From: Kutzneria sp035492655
GTDB taxonomy: Bacteria; Actinomycetota; Actinomycetes; Mycobacteriales; Pseudonocardiaceae
Direction of reading: 5' to 3'
NCBI GenBank assembly: GCA_035492655.1
Contig: DATJJB010000184.1
Location: forward strand, 1-7,128
DNA: 7,128 nt
Shown here: piece by piece, positions 1 to 6,742 of the stretch
How the letters are laid out: the number at the start of each line of letters is the position of its first letter
Position numbering within the stretch: the first letter of the stretch is position 1
The notes under the pieces: generated by a model
Seen by the model: the letters and a program-made list of their open reading frames with translations, nothing else
Databases searched by the model: none
Told to the model about the DNA's origin: nothing
Position numbers and translations under genes: made by a program

Positions 1-1371
1 ATCGCGCGCAACCCCAACCGCCGGGACAAGCGGCTGTGGACCGACTCCGGCGAGGGCGAGAAGATCGTCGGCTACGTCGGCGACAACGAGCACGACGAGG
101 CCGGCTTCGTGGCCGGCGAGATCGACCGGCTGGTCGACGCCGGCACGTACACCAACGGCGACATCGCCGTCTTCTACCGCACCAACAACCAGTCCCGGGT
201 GTTCGAGGAGATCTTCATCCGCCTCGGGCTGCCGTACAAGGTCGTCGGCGGCGTGCGGTTCTACGAGCGGCGAGAGGTCCGGGATGCCTTGGCCTACCTG
301 CGGGTGCTGGCCAATCCCGACGACGCCGTGAGTCTGCGGCGCATTCTCAACGTGCCCAAGCGCGGCATCGGCGATCGGGCCGAGGCGTGCGTGTCGGCCC
401 ATGCCGAGCAGCAGCGGATCGGCTTCGCCACCGCGCTGCGCGAGGCCGCCGCCGGCAAGGTCGCGCTGCTCAATCCCCGGTCCCGCAACGCCATCTCCGG
501 TTTCGTGGCCATGCTCGACGAGCTGCACCAGGCCGTGGAGCGGGGCGACGAGGTGGGCGACATCCTGGACCAGGTCCTCGACGTCACCGGCTATCGGGCC
601 GAGCTCGAGGCCAGCGACGACCCGCAGGACGCCTCGCGGCTGGACAACCTGACCGAGCTCATCACCGTGGCCCGGGAGTTCACCCAGTTCAACCTGCCCG
701 AGCCGGACGAGGACGATCCGGTGCCGGTCAACAGCCTGGACGCCTTCCTGGAGCGGGTCTCCCTCGTCGCCGACTCGGACTCCGTGCCCGAGTCCGACGA
801 CGGCGTGGTGACGTTGATGACCTTGCACACCGCCAAGGGCCTCGAGTTCCCGGTCGTCTTCTCCACCGGTTGGGAGGACGGCGTCTTCCCGCACTCCCGG
901 GCCCTCGGCGATCCCGCCGAGCTGGCCGAGGAGCGCCGGTTGGCCTACGTCGGCATCACTCGTGCCCGCGAGCGCCTCTACCTGTCGCGCGCCCTCATCC
1001 GCTCGGCCTGGGGCCAGCCCGCCGCCAACCCCGAGTCCCGCTTCCTCGGCGAGATCCCCTCCGACCTCGTCGAGTGGCGTCGCGTCGAGCCCGAGCGGGC
1101 CGCTCCCACCGTCACCACCACCTGGGGCCGTCGGTCCTCCTCCTTCGGCGAGGCTCCCACCCGTGGCACCCCCGCCTTCGCCAAGGGCTGGCAGAACACC
1201 CCCACCCTCGAGCTCGAGGTCGGCGACCGCGTCAACCACGACAAGTACGGCCTCGGCACCGTCGTCGCCACCGACGGCTCCGGCCCCCGGGCCACCGCCA
1301 CCATCGACTTCGGCTCCGCCGGCACCGTCCGCCTCATGCTCATCGGCGGCGTCCCCCTGGTGAAGCTCTGA
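1..1371 (+). CDS. pcrA: ATP-dependent DNA helicase PcrA/UvrD1, C-terminal part (5' end outside window)
   Basis: This is the last 456 residues of a superfamily 1A 3'-5' DNA helicase that unwinds DNA in nucleotide excision repair and at stalled or recombining forks. The frame is open from base 1 to a TGA at 1369-1371, so the Walker A/B half (domain 1A) lies upstream of the window. Visible in order are motif IV (YRTNNQSR, fragment residues 59-66), motif V (VTLMTLHTAKGLEF, 270-283) and motif VI (EERRLAYVGITRARERLYL, 310-328), which holds the arginine finger region. After a low-complexity linker (about 350-400) comes the C-terminal Tudor-like domain (VGDRVNHDKYGLGTVV, 407-422), which in PcrA/UvrD contacts RNA polymerase. 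The next gene on the same strand starts 131 bp downstream with its own regulatory region, so co-transcription is not obvious. The motifs are intact and I see no damage. RecB-like or Rep paralogues are less likely because of the PcrA-type Tudor tail. Confidence 0.95.
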   Translation: MARNPNRRDKRLWTDSGEGEKIVGYVGDNEHDEAGFVAGEIDRLVDAGTYTNGDIAVFYRTNNQSRVFEEIFIRLGLPYKVVGGVRFYERREVRDALAYLRVLANPDDAVSLRRILNVPKRGIGDRAEACVSAHAEQQRIGFATALREAAAGKVALLNPRSRNAISGFVAMLDELHQAVERGDEVGDILDQVLDVTGYRAELEASDDPQDASRLDNLTELITVAREFTQFNLPEPDEDDPVPVNSLDAFLERVSLVADSDSVPESDDGVVTLMTLHTAKGLEFPVVFSTGWEDGVFPHSRALGDPAELAEERRLAYVGITRARERLYLSRALIRSAWGQPAANPESRFLGEIPSDLVEWRRVEPERAAPTVTTTWGRRSSSFGEAPTRGTPAFAKGWQNTPTLELEVGDRVNHDKYGLGTVVATDGSGPRATATIDFGSAGTVRLMLIGGVPLVKL

Positions 1372-1375
1372 CAAC

Positions 1376-1401
1376 TGATACTGAAGCCGCCTTCAGTATC
1401 A
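1376..1401. repeat. Perfect 11-bp inverted repeat with 4-base loop, just after pcrA
   Basis: TGATACTGAAG (1376-1386) is followed by CCGC and its exact reverse complement CTTCAGTATCA (1391-1401). It begins 5 bases after the pcrA stop codon. The stem is A/T-rich and no T-run follows, so it is a poor intrinsic terminator. Its two arms are the best-matching copies of the motif repeated through this intergenic region, which favours a protein-binding site. A weak role in ending pcrA transcription is not excluded. Confidence 0.75.
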
Positions 1402-1410
1402 CTCCGTCGA

Positions 1411-1416
1411 TATAGT
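1411..1416 (+). promoter_or_regulatory. Possible -10 element for fic
   Basis: TATAGT matches the sigma-70-type -10 consensus at five of six bases and lies 87 bp before the fic ATG. No convincing -35 hexamer is found 16-18 bp upstream (1387-1394 reads CCGCCTTC). The hexamer sits between and partly under two motif copies, so a bound regulator would cover it. A second, weaker candidate is TATCAT at 1468-1473. Confidence 0.25.
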
Positions 1417-1447
1417 GGTACTGAACTATCACTAGGCCGGGTGATGT

Positions 1448-1500
1448 GCTACCTAACTCGCCTTCGGTATCATTGTGGTACTGATTGGGGAGTTGGTAGC
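1448..1500 (+). promoter_or_regulatory. Possible nested leader hairpin enclosing the fic ribosome-binding site
   Basis: GCTACCTAACT (1448-1458) pairs with AGTTGGTAGC (1491-1500), giving a 10-bp stem with one bulged T. Inside it, 1464-1471 and 1477-1484 can form a second 8-bp stem if G-U pairs are counted. The outer right arm includes the last two bases of GGGGAG (1487-1492), the likely fic Shine-Dalgarno, and ends two bases before the ATG. In RNA this fold would partly hide the ribosome-binding site. The inner stem is also the 1462-1486 DNA motif pair, so DNA-level function could alone explain it. Confidence 0.35.
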
Positions 1501-1502
1501 CA

Positions 1503-2648
1503 ATGCTTGTCGACGCGTTCGGCGTCCACCAGCGCAAGCACGTCGTGCGCAGCGAGCGCGGCTACCTGGCGTTCGTGCCACCGCAGCTGCCGCCCGAGGT
1601 CGTCTACGACACCGCGCTGGTGCGCCGGCTGTCCGTCGCCGACCGGGCGCTGGGCCAGCTCGCCGGCGTCGGCCGTACGCTGCCCAACCCGTACCTGCTG
1701 GCCCATGCCATGGTGCGGCGTGAAGCGGTGCTGTCCAGCCGGATCGAGGGCACCGTGGCCACGCTGTCCGACCTGGTGCGCTACGAGGTCGAGCCGGCCG
1801 CAGCCCAGGCCGACGACGTCGCTGAGGTCTACAACTACGTCGCCGCGATGGAGCACGTGCTCAAGCCCGACCGGCGGCTGCCGCTGAGCCTGCCGCTGCT
1901 GCGGGAGGCCCACGAGATCCTGTTGTCCGGGGTGCGCGGCGGCTACGCCACTCCCGGCGAGTTCCGGCGTTCCCAGAACTGGATCGGCCCGCCCGGCTGC
2001 GTGCTGGACACCGCCACCTATGTGCCGCCGCCCCCGGACCGGATGTGGGAGTGCCTCGACGCGTTCGAGAAGCACATGCATGTCGAACACGAGCTGCCGC
2101 CGCTGATCACCATCGCCTGCCTGCACTACCAGTTCGAGGCGATCCACCCGTTCATCGACGGCAACGGCCGCGTCGGCCGGCTGCTGATCGCGCTGCTGCT
2201 CGTCGAGTGGGGTCTGCTGCCCGCGCCGCTGCTGGACCTGTCCGCCTACCTCGAGCCGCGCCGCGACGAGTACTACGCGCGGCTGCTCGCCGTGACCATC
2301 GACGGCGACTGGCCGGGGTGGATCTCCTTCTTCCTCGATGTCGTCGCCAACCAGGCCGCCGACGCCCTGTGCCGGGCCCAGGCCCTGCACGGCCTGCGTG
2401 AGGAGCTCCGGGCCCGGGTCACCAACGTCCGTTCGTCCAGCCTCGCCCCGCGCCTGGTCGATGCCCTCTTCGAGTCGCCGGCCATGACCATCAACCGGGC
2501 CGCCGCCATGCTCGGCGTCACCCATCGCGGTGCCACCCTCAACGTCGAGCGGTTGGTCGAGTCCGGCGTACTGACCGAGGTGTCCAGCACCGGCCGGGCC
2601 CGACTGTTCCTCGCCAAGGACGTCCTTCGGGTGCTGGGCGAGGGCTAA
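1503..2648 (+). CDS. Fic family protein (predicted AMP-transferase) with C-terminal winged HTH
   Basis: This 381-residue protein belongs to the Fic family, which mostly transfers AMP from ATP to hydroxyl side chains of target proteins. The N-terminal Fic_N-like region (about 15-105) contains S78-SRI-E82-G83, matching the (S/T)xxxE(G/N) inhibitory-helix motif, which places it among class II (self-inhibited) Fic proteins. The Fic core (about 125-240) has the target-binding flap region (GEFRRSQNWIG, 152-162) and the full active-site motif HPFIDGNGRVGR (215-226), including catalytic H215, D219, N221 and R226. Residues about 311-381 look like a winged helix-turn-helix (INRAAAMLGVTHRGATLNVE). The chosen ATG has GGGGAG ten bases upstream; a TTG 30 bases upstream in the same frame runs into a stop. 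No antitoxin-like small gene is adjacent, consistent with built-in inhibition. The target protein is unknown. The 3' end overlaps the convergent flavoprotein gene by 4 bp. Confidence 0.93.
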   Translation: MLVDAFGVHQRKHVVRSERGYLAFVPPQLPPEVVYDTALVRRLSVADRALGQLAGVGRTLPNPYLLAHAMVRREAVLSSRIEGTVATLSDLVRYEVEPAAAQADDVAEVYNYVAAMEHVLKPDRRLPLSLPLLREAHEILLSGVRGGYATPGEFRRSQNWIGPPGCVLDTATYVPPPPDRMWECLDAFEKHMHVEHELPPLITIACLHYQFEAIHPFIDGNGRVGRLLIALLLVEWGLLPAPLLDLSAYLEPRRDEYYARLLAVTIDGDWPGWISFFLDVVANQAADALCRAQALHGLREELRARVTNVRSSSLAPRLVDALFESPAMTINRAAAMLGVTHRGATLNVERLVESGVLTEVSSTGRARLFLAKDVLRVLGEG

Positions 2649-5263
2649 CGCAGGGCGTGGCGGGCGTAGGCGCGGACGTCGGCGTCGGGGTCGGCGAGGG
2701 CTTCGGTGAGGACGGTAACGGACTCGGCGGAGGCGGGGAGTTGGCCGAGGGCGCGGACGGCGGCGCGGCGGACGTTGGGGTGGGGGTCGGCGACAGCGGT
2801 GAGGAGCTGGCCGGTGTCGGCGACGGCGGTGGCGGCTTCGCGGACCTGCCAAGACGGGTCGGTGAGGGCGTCGGCGGCGAAGGGCAGCAGGGTGGCGGCG
2901 CCGGAGGCGAGGGCGGCGGCGCGGACTAGGGGGTCGGGGTCGGTGGCCAAAGGGATCAAGGCGGTGTGGGCGGCGGGGCCGGCGATGGAGCTCAGGCCCT
3001 GGGCGACGGCGGTGCGGACCTCACGTGACGGGTCGGCGGCAGCGGAGGCGAGGGGAGCGGCGGCGTCGAGGGAGACGAGGCCATGGACGGCCTCGATGCG
3101 GACCTCGGGCTCGGTGTCGGAGAGGCCGTCGGAGAAGGCGGTCGAAGAGCCGACTCGTAGGGAGCGCAGGAGGTAGAGGGCGGCGGACCGGACGGCGGGT
3201 TCGGCGTTGTGCCCGGCCCGGAGCAGCTTGGTGGTCAAGGAGTCAGAAGCGGTGGCGACCTCCACCAATTCCCGCAATCCGGCGGCTGCGGCCTGGCGAA
3301 CGACGGGGGAAGGGTCGTTGAAGGCATCCGCCAGGGCCAAGGCGAAGCCGATCGGGGTGGTCTCGGTAAGCGTCTGGACGGCGGTGAGGCGGACGGCCTC
3401 TACGGGACTGGCGAGGTACGGGCGGAGGTCGTCCAGGGACGGCGAGGCCTCGGCCAACGCCAAGAGGGCGACGAGGTCGGGGGACCCGGTGGAGGTGGGG
3501 GAAGCCTTGGGGGCCAACGACACGGGGGCCACCGAACTGGGCAGGTGGCGGGAGAGGAGGGTGGCGGCACCGCCGGTGGGCACGGGGAATTCGGGGACGG
3601 GGACCACATACGGGGCGACGGGGCGGCGGATGAACTCCATGGCGCCGTCGGGGGCCTTGCGCAGGTTGAGATGGGCGAACCACTCGGCGTCGTCGCGGGC
3701 GGGGTGGTCCATCCGGTCGTGGTAGAGGCCCCAACGGGATTCGGTGCGAACCAAGGACGAACGGGCGGCCATCTCGGCGCAGTCGCGGATGAAGGAGACC
3801 TCGGCGCAGCGCATGAGCTCGTGCGGGGTGCGAGCGCCCATACCGGCGATCTCGGTGCGCATGCGGGAGAAGTGCTCCAGCGCGATCTCGAGACGGTTGG
3901 AGCTCTTTGGCGGCGCGACGTAGTCGTTGACCAGGCGGCGGAGCTTGTACTCGACCTGAGGCTGCGGCGGACCGTCTGGATTGGACAGTGGACGGTAGAT
4001 GAGCTCGTGGGCGTCGGAGATCTGGTCCTCGGGCAGGGAAACCAGGGGAACGTCCAGCGAGGCGGCATGGGTGCCGGCGAGGTCGCCGAAGACGAAGGCG
4101 CCGATCATGTAGTTGTGCGGCACGCAGGCGAGATCGCCGGCGGCGTACAACCCGGGGACCGTGGTCTGACCGTTCTCGTCGACCCACACGCCGGACGCGG
4201 AATGCCCGCCGCACAAGCCGATCTCGGAGATGTGCATCTCGACGTCATGGGTTCGGTAGTCGTGCCCGCGGCCGGCGTGGAAGGTGCCACGGGTGGGCCG
4301 CTCGGTGGTGTGCAGGATGCCTTCGAGAGCCCGTACGGATTCCTCGGGCAGGTGGGACAGCCGGAGGTAGACGGGACCGCGCTCGGAGTGGATCTCCCGC
4401 GCCACCTCGGCCATCATCTGGCCGGACCAGTAGTCGCAGTCGACGAACCGGTCGCCGGCAGCGTTGGACTGGTAGCCGCCGAAGGGATTGGCCACGTAGG
4501 CGCAGGCGGGACCGTTGTAGTCCTTGATCAACGGGTTGATCTGGAAGCACTCGATGCCGGAGAGCTCGGCGCCGGCGTGGTAGGCCATCGAGTAGCCGTC
4601 GCCGGCGTTGGTGGGATTCTCGTACGTGCCATAGAGATAGCCGCTGGCCGGCAGACCCAACCGTCCACAAGGGCCGGTCGCCAACACGACGGCCTTGGCG
4701 GAAACGGTGACGAAGTCGCCGGTGCGGGTGTCGAAGCCGACGGCCCCGACAGCCCGGCCGTCGTCGGTGAGCACGCGGACGGGCATGACGCGGTTGGTGA
4801 TGGTGACCAGGGACCGCATGCGCTTCTCACGCAGCACCCGGTAGAGCACCTTCTTGACGTCTTTTCCTTCCGGCATCGGCAACACGTAGCTGCCGGACCG
4901 GTGCACGCGGCGCACGGCGTACTCGCCGTAGGAGTCCTTCTCGAACTTGACGCCGTAGCCCTCCAACCGCCGCACCATGTCGAAACCACGGGTGGCGGTC
5001 TGCATGATGGTGCGCTGGTTGACGATCCCGTCGTTGGCCCGGGTGATCTCGGCGACGTAGTCCTCGGGCGTGGCCTTGCCCGGGATCACGGCGTTGTTGA
5101 CGCCGTCCATGCCCATGGCCAACGCCCCGGAGTGCCGCACATGGGCCTTCTCCAGCAGCAGCACGGAAGCCCCGCGCTCGGCGGCGGAGATCGCGGCCAT
5201 GGTGCCGGCGGTGCCGCCGCCGATCACCAGCACGTCACAGCTCAACTCACGGCGTTCGGTCAC
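2645..5263 (-). CDS. AprA/fumarate-reductase-like FAD flavoprotein fused to HEAT repeats
   Basis: This 872-residue protein starts with a Rossmann FAD-binding motif (VIGGGTAG, 13-20; acidic E38 at the end of strand 2) followed by HSGALAMGMDGVNNAV (44-59). That segment and the next (PEDYV, 66-70) resemble adenylylsulfate reductase alpha (AprA) more than SdhA. FAD-side motifs recur at AVVLATGPCG (191-200) and GLYAAGDLACVPHNYMIGAF (371-390); H383 is a candidate equivalent of an active-site AprA histidine (inference). ESRWGLYHDRMDHP (508-521) is typical of the AprA/FrdA capping region. The flavoprotein ends near 555. A Pro/Ser-rich linker (about 556-615) leads to nine HEAT repeats. There is no signal peptide or Tat motif, so it should be cytoplasmic. 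The GTG start has GGGGAG six bases upstream and overlaps the ATPase stop (GTGA). AprA-type enzymes transfer electrons through a 4Fe-4S AprB subunit, which is absent here. The substrate is unknown; reduction or oxidation of a sulfur or other oxyanion compound is only a guess from the transporter context. Confidence 0.88.
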   Translation of the reverse strand: MTERRELSCDVLVIGGGTAGTMAAISAAERGASVLLLEKAHVRHSGALAMGMDGVNNAVIPGKATPEDYVAEITRANDGIVNQRTIMQTATRGFDMVRRLEGYGVKFEKDSYGEYAVRRVHRSGSYVLPMPEGKDVKKVLYRVLREKRMRSLVTITNRVMPVRVLTDDGRAVGAVGFDTRTGDFVTVSAKAVVLATGPCGRLGLPASGYLYGTYENPTNAGDGYSMAYHAGAELSGIECFQINPLIKDYNGPACAYVANPFGGYQSNAAGDRFVDCDYWSGQMMAEVAREIHSERGPVYLRLSHLPEESVRALEGILHTTERPTRGTFHAGRGHDYRTHDVEMHISEIGLCGGHSASGVWVDENGQTTVPGLYAAGDLACVPHNYMIGAFVFGDLAGTHAASLDVPLVSLPEDQISDAHELIYRPLSNPDGPPQPQVEYKLRRLVNDYVAPPKSSNRLEIALEHFSRMRTEIAGMGARTPHELMRCAEVSFIRDCAEMAARSSLVRTESRWGLYHDRMDHPARDDAEWFAHLNLRKAPDGAMEFIRRPVAPYVVPVPEFPVPTGGAATLLSRHLPSSVAPVSLAPKASPTSTGSPDLVALLALAEASPSLDDLRPYLASPVEAVRLTAVQTLTETTPIGFALALADAFNDPSPVVRQAAAAGLRELVEVATASDSLTTKLLRAGHNAEPAVRSAALYLLRSLRVGSSTAFSDGLSDTEPEVRIEAVHGLVSLDAAAPLASAAADPSREVRTAVAQGLSSIAGPAAHTALIPLATDPDPLVRAAALASGAATLLPFAADALTDPSWQVREAATAVADTGQLLTAVADPHPNVRRAAVRALGQLPASAESVTVLTEALADPDADVRAYARHALR
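2648..3421 (-). repeat. Nine tandem HEAT (PBS-lyase-type) repeats at the flavoprotein C-terminus
   Basis: Within the flavoprotein, residues about 615-872 repeat the pattern D-P-x-x-x-V-R-x-x-A at spacings of 24-36 residues. The conserved arginines are at 625, 656, 692, 722, 750, 781, 808, 832 and 864. Examples are DPSPVVRQAAAAGL (650-663), DPSREVRTAVAQGL (744-757) and DPHPNVRRAAVRAL (826-839). HEAT repeats form curved helical solenoids that usually bind other proteins. The last repeat ends exactly at the stop codon, so the solenoid is complete at its C-terminal end. The repeats have diverged from one another, so this is an old array rather than a recent duplication. Confidence 0.88.
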
Positions 5264-5973
5264 GAAGTGCTCCCCAGTGCGGCCAGGATCTCGGCGCGGG
5301 CGGCGGAGTTGTCGCCGTCGCCGCGCGGGAACGGGACGTCCACAATGGACCTGATCGAGCGGCCGCCGAGCACGGCGACCCGGTCGCCGAGGAACACGGC
5401 CTCGTCGACGTCGTGGGTGACGAAGACGATGGTGGTCGGCTGCTGGGACCAGACGTCGACCAGCAGCAGCTGCATGGCCCGCCGGGTCTGGGCGTCCAGC
5501 GCGCCGAACGGCTCATCCGCCAGGATCACCCGCGGCCCGGAGGCCAGTGTCCGAGCCAGCTGCACCCGTTGCCGCATGCCGCCGGACAGCTCCCGTGGCA
5601 GGTGGTCGGCGTAGCCGTCCAGGCCGACGCGCTCGATCCAGGACAGCGCCTGGGAACGCCGGGAAGTCCTTGACACGCCCCGAATGGCCAGCGGCAGCTC
5701 GACGTTGCGCCGCACGCTGCGCCACGGCAGCAGCCCGTCCTCCTGGAACACCAGGGCCCGCTCGGCCGAGGTGCGCACGATGGGCCGGCCGTCCAGGGTG
5801 ATCGTGCCGGCCGACGGCCGGTGCAGGCCGGCCAGCGTCCGCAGCACGGTCGACTTGCCGCAGCCGGAGCCGCCGACCAGCACCAGGATCTCACCGGCCT
5901 CGATCTTGAGGTCGATGCCGTGCAGCACCGCGGTTTCCCGATAGCCGACGGCCAGGTCCTCGATCAGCATCAT
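5260..5973 (-). CDS. ABC transporter ATP-binding protein, SsuB/TauB/NrtD type
   Basis: This 237-residue ATPase powers import by the transporter encoded in the same operon. All nucleotide-binding motifs are intact: Walker A GGSGCGKST (34-42), Q-loop Q77 (VFQEDGLLPW), signature LSGGMRQR (129-136), Walker B VILADEP (149-155), D-loop ALD (158-160) and switch histidine H187 (FVTHDVDEA). The Q-loop form with LLPW and the overall length are typical of importers for nitrate, sulfonate, taurine or pyrimidine precursors. I chose the first ATG of an ATGATG pair because it overlaps the permease stop codon (ATGA) and has GTGGAG eight bases upstream. The frame stays open to 6297, but that upstream part is an Arg/Gly-rich antiframe of the permease and not protein-like. 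The substrate cannot be read from the ATPase. Confidence 0.95.
   Translation of the reverse strand: MMLIEDLAVGYRETAVLHGIDLKIEAGEILVLVGGSGCGKSTVLRTLAGLHRPSAGTITLDGRPIVRTSAERALVFQEDGLLPWRSVRRNVELPLAIRGVSRTSRRSQALSWIERVGLDGYADHLPRELSGGMRQRVQLARTLASGPRVILADEPFGALDAQTRRAMQLLLVDVWSQQPTTIVFVTHDVDEAVFLGDRVAVLGGRSIRSIVDVPFPRGDGDNSAARAEILAALGSTS
5270..5275 (-). promoter_or_regulatory. Ribosome-binding site fixing the flavoprotein GTG start
   Basis: GGGGAG on the minus strand sits six bases before the GTG at 5263-5261 and lies inside the end of the ATPase gene. It supports GTG as the start, because that codon both overlaps the ATPase stop (GTGA) and lies directly ahead of the FAD-binding strand. Confidence 0.7.
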
Positions 5974-6742
5974 CGCGCGATCTCCACTTCGCGAGGCAGC
6001 CAGCGGGTGACCCGCCGGCCGACCAGTTCCACCGCGGCGGCGCTGCCGAAGCCGAGCAGCCCGATGCTGAGCATGCCGACGATCACGCCGGGGTAGTCGA
6101 CCACCGTGTAGGCCTGCCAGGTCCGGTAGCCGACGCCGTACTGGCCGGAGATCATCTCGGCCGAGATCACGCAGATCCAGGCCACGCCCATGCCGACCGA
6201 CAGGCCGGAGAAGACGCCGGGCAGCGCGCCGGGCAGCACCACGCTCCACAGCACCCGCCGCCGGTTGCCGCCCATGGTCAGCACGGCTTCCTCCCACACC
6301 AACGGCAGCGCGGCGACGGCGTGCCGGGTGGACACCATGATCGGGAAGAACGCGGCAAGAAAGGTGATGAACACGATGCCCTGCTCGTTGCTGGGGAACA
6401 GCAGGATGGCGATCGGCACCATCGCGATGGCCGGGATCGGCCGCAGCACCTCCAGCGGCGGCGACACGATGTCGCCGGTCAGCGCCGATCGTCCGACGGC
6501 GACGCCGATCGCCACGCCGGCCAGCGCCGCCAGCGCGAAGCCCATCAGGATGCGGACCAGGCTGTCGCCAGATCCTGGTAGTACAACGGGGTTTGCAGCT
6601 GGTAGCCGAGATCCTTGGCCACGTCGACGACCGTCGGCAGCCGGTCGAAGTGCAGCCAGAAGTTCACGTGCAGGCTCGTCAGCAGTTGCCATAACAGCAG
6701 GGCGGCGACCAGGGAACCGCCGCGCAGCAGGTGTTTTCTCAT
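5970..6742 (-). pseudogene. ABC transporter permease, SsuC/TauC type, broken by an apparent 1-base deletion
   Basis: Two frames together make one inner-membrane permease. From the ATG at 6742 the first frame encodes a start with one membrane helix (about residues 8-24) and runs to T60 at 6565-6563, after which it continues as AWSAS and stops at 6545. The second frame carries on from S61 (SLVRILMGFALAALAG) to the TGA at 5970, with several more hydrophobic segments. It includes the EAA loop that docks on the ATPase (EEAVLTMGGNRRRVLWSVVLP). Adding one base between 6563 and 6564 gives a continuous 257-residue protein of normal family length with the expected L-A-T-S-L-V-R junction. The start overlaps the substrate-binding-protein stop (ATGA) and the end overlaps the ATPase start, so the gene is in its normal operon position. 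Either it is a real recent mutation that disables import or a sequencing/assembly error; the otherwise clean reading frames favour a recent event or an error. Confidence 0.85.
6561..6568 (-). other. Frame break inside the permease gene
   Basis: On the minus strand GCGACAGC would read GCG ACN AGC (Ala-Thr-Ser) with one extra base, restoring the family-typical sequence on both sides. As written, the upstream frame ends at 6545, and the downstream frame before this point reads as Arg/Ala/Pro-rich nonsense. There is no X-XXY-YYZ slippery heptamer here, so programmed -1 frameshifting is unlikely. Confidence 0.8.

Larger units (their letters stand above)
1374..1486. promoter_or_regulatory. Multi-copy inverted motif array, candidate operator upstream of fic
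   Basis: Six copies of a 13-bp motif close to CTTCAGTATCACT lie in 113 bp: 1374-1386 (-), 1391-1403 (+), 1414-1426 (-), 1421-1433 (+, weaker, 10 of 13), 1462-1474 (+) and 1474-1486 (-). The copies on opposite strands form inverted pairs, as expected for sites of a dimeric regulator. The sequence is much richer in A/T than the flanking genes. The copy at 1414-1426 overlaps a possible -10 element (TATAGT, 1411-1416). The downstream gene encodes a Fic protein with its own winged HTH, so autoregulation is a reasonable inference. Nothing in the sequence proves which protein binds. Confidence 0.6.

Noticed and set aside
1376..1401. Intrinsic terminator for pcrA
   Set aside because: The stem is A/T-rich and no T-run follows. 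Its arms match the motif repeated through the gap, so a binding site fits better.
36..1415. A 459-codon open frame in another plus-strand frame over pcrA
   Set aside because: Arg/Gly-rich composition without motifs, whereas the frame ending at 1371 carries helicase motifs IV, V and VI.
1340..1537. A 65-codon minus-strand frame across the intergenic region
   Set aside because: No protein family features; it spans the motif array and extends into both flanking genes.
1470..2852. A 460-codon open frame on the minus strand opposite fic
   Set aside because: Arg/Pro/Gln/Gly-rich with no motifs, and it overlaps the flavoprotein end in another frame. The plus strand has an intact Fic protein.
2657..2929. 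Gly-rich small plus-strand protein just after fic
   Set aside because: It is the antisense reading of the HEAT repeats and has no clear ribosome-binding site.
3209..5614. An 801-codon open frame on the plus strand opposite the flavoprotein
   Set aside because: It is very rich in Gly, Val and Asp with no recognisable domain, crosses the flavoprotein-ATPase junction, and is the expected antisense artefact of GC-rich codon use. The minus strand carries clear FAD and HEAT motifs.
5974..6297. A 108-residue N-terminal extension of the ATPase
   Set aside because: It is Arg/Gly-rich and lies wholly within the permease gene in another frame. The ATG at 5973 with its own ribosome-binding site gives the normal family length.
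6561..6568. Programmed -1 ribosomal frameshift in the permease
   Set aside because: No slippery heptamer is present and this family is not known to use one; a one-base deletion or sequencing error is simpler.
6564..6692. Permease starting at 6692 as a separate 240-residue gene
   Set aside because: Its first 43 residues are unlike a permease, while the other frame over the same bases encodes the missing first membrane segment and starts at an ATGA overlap.
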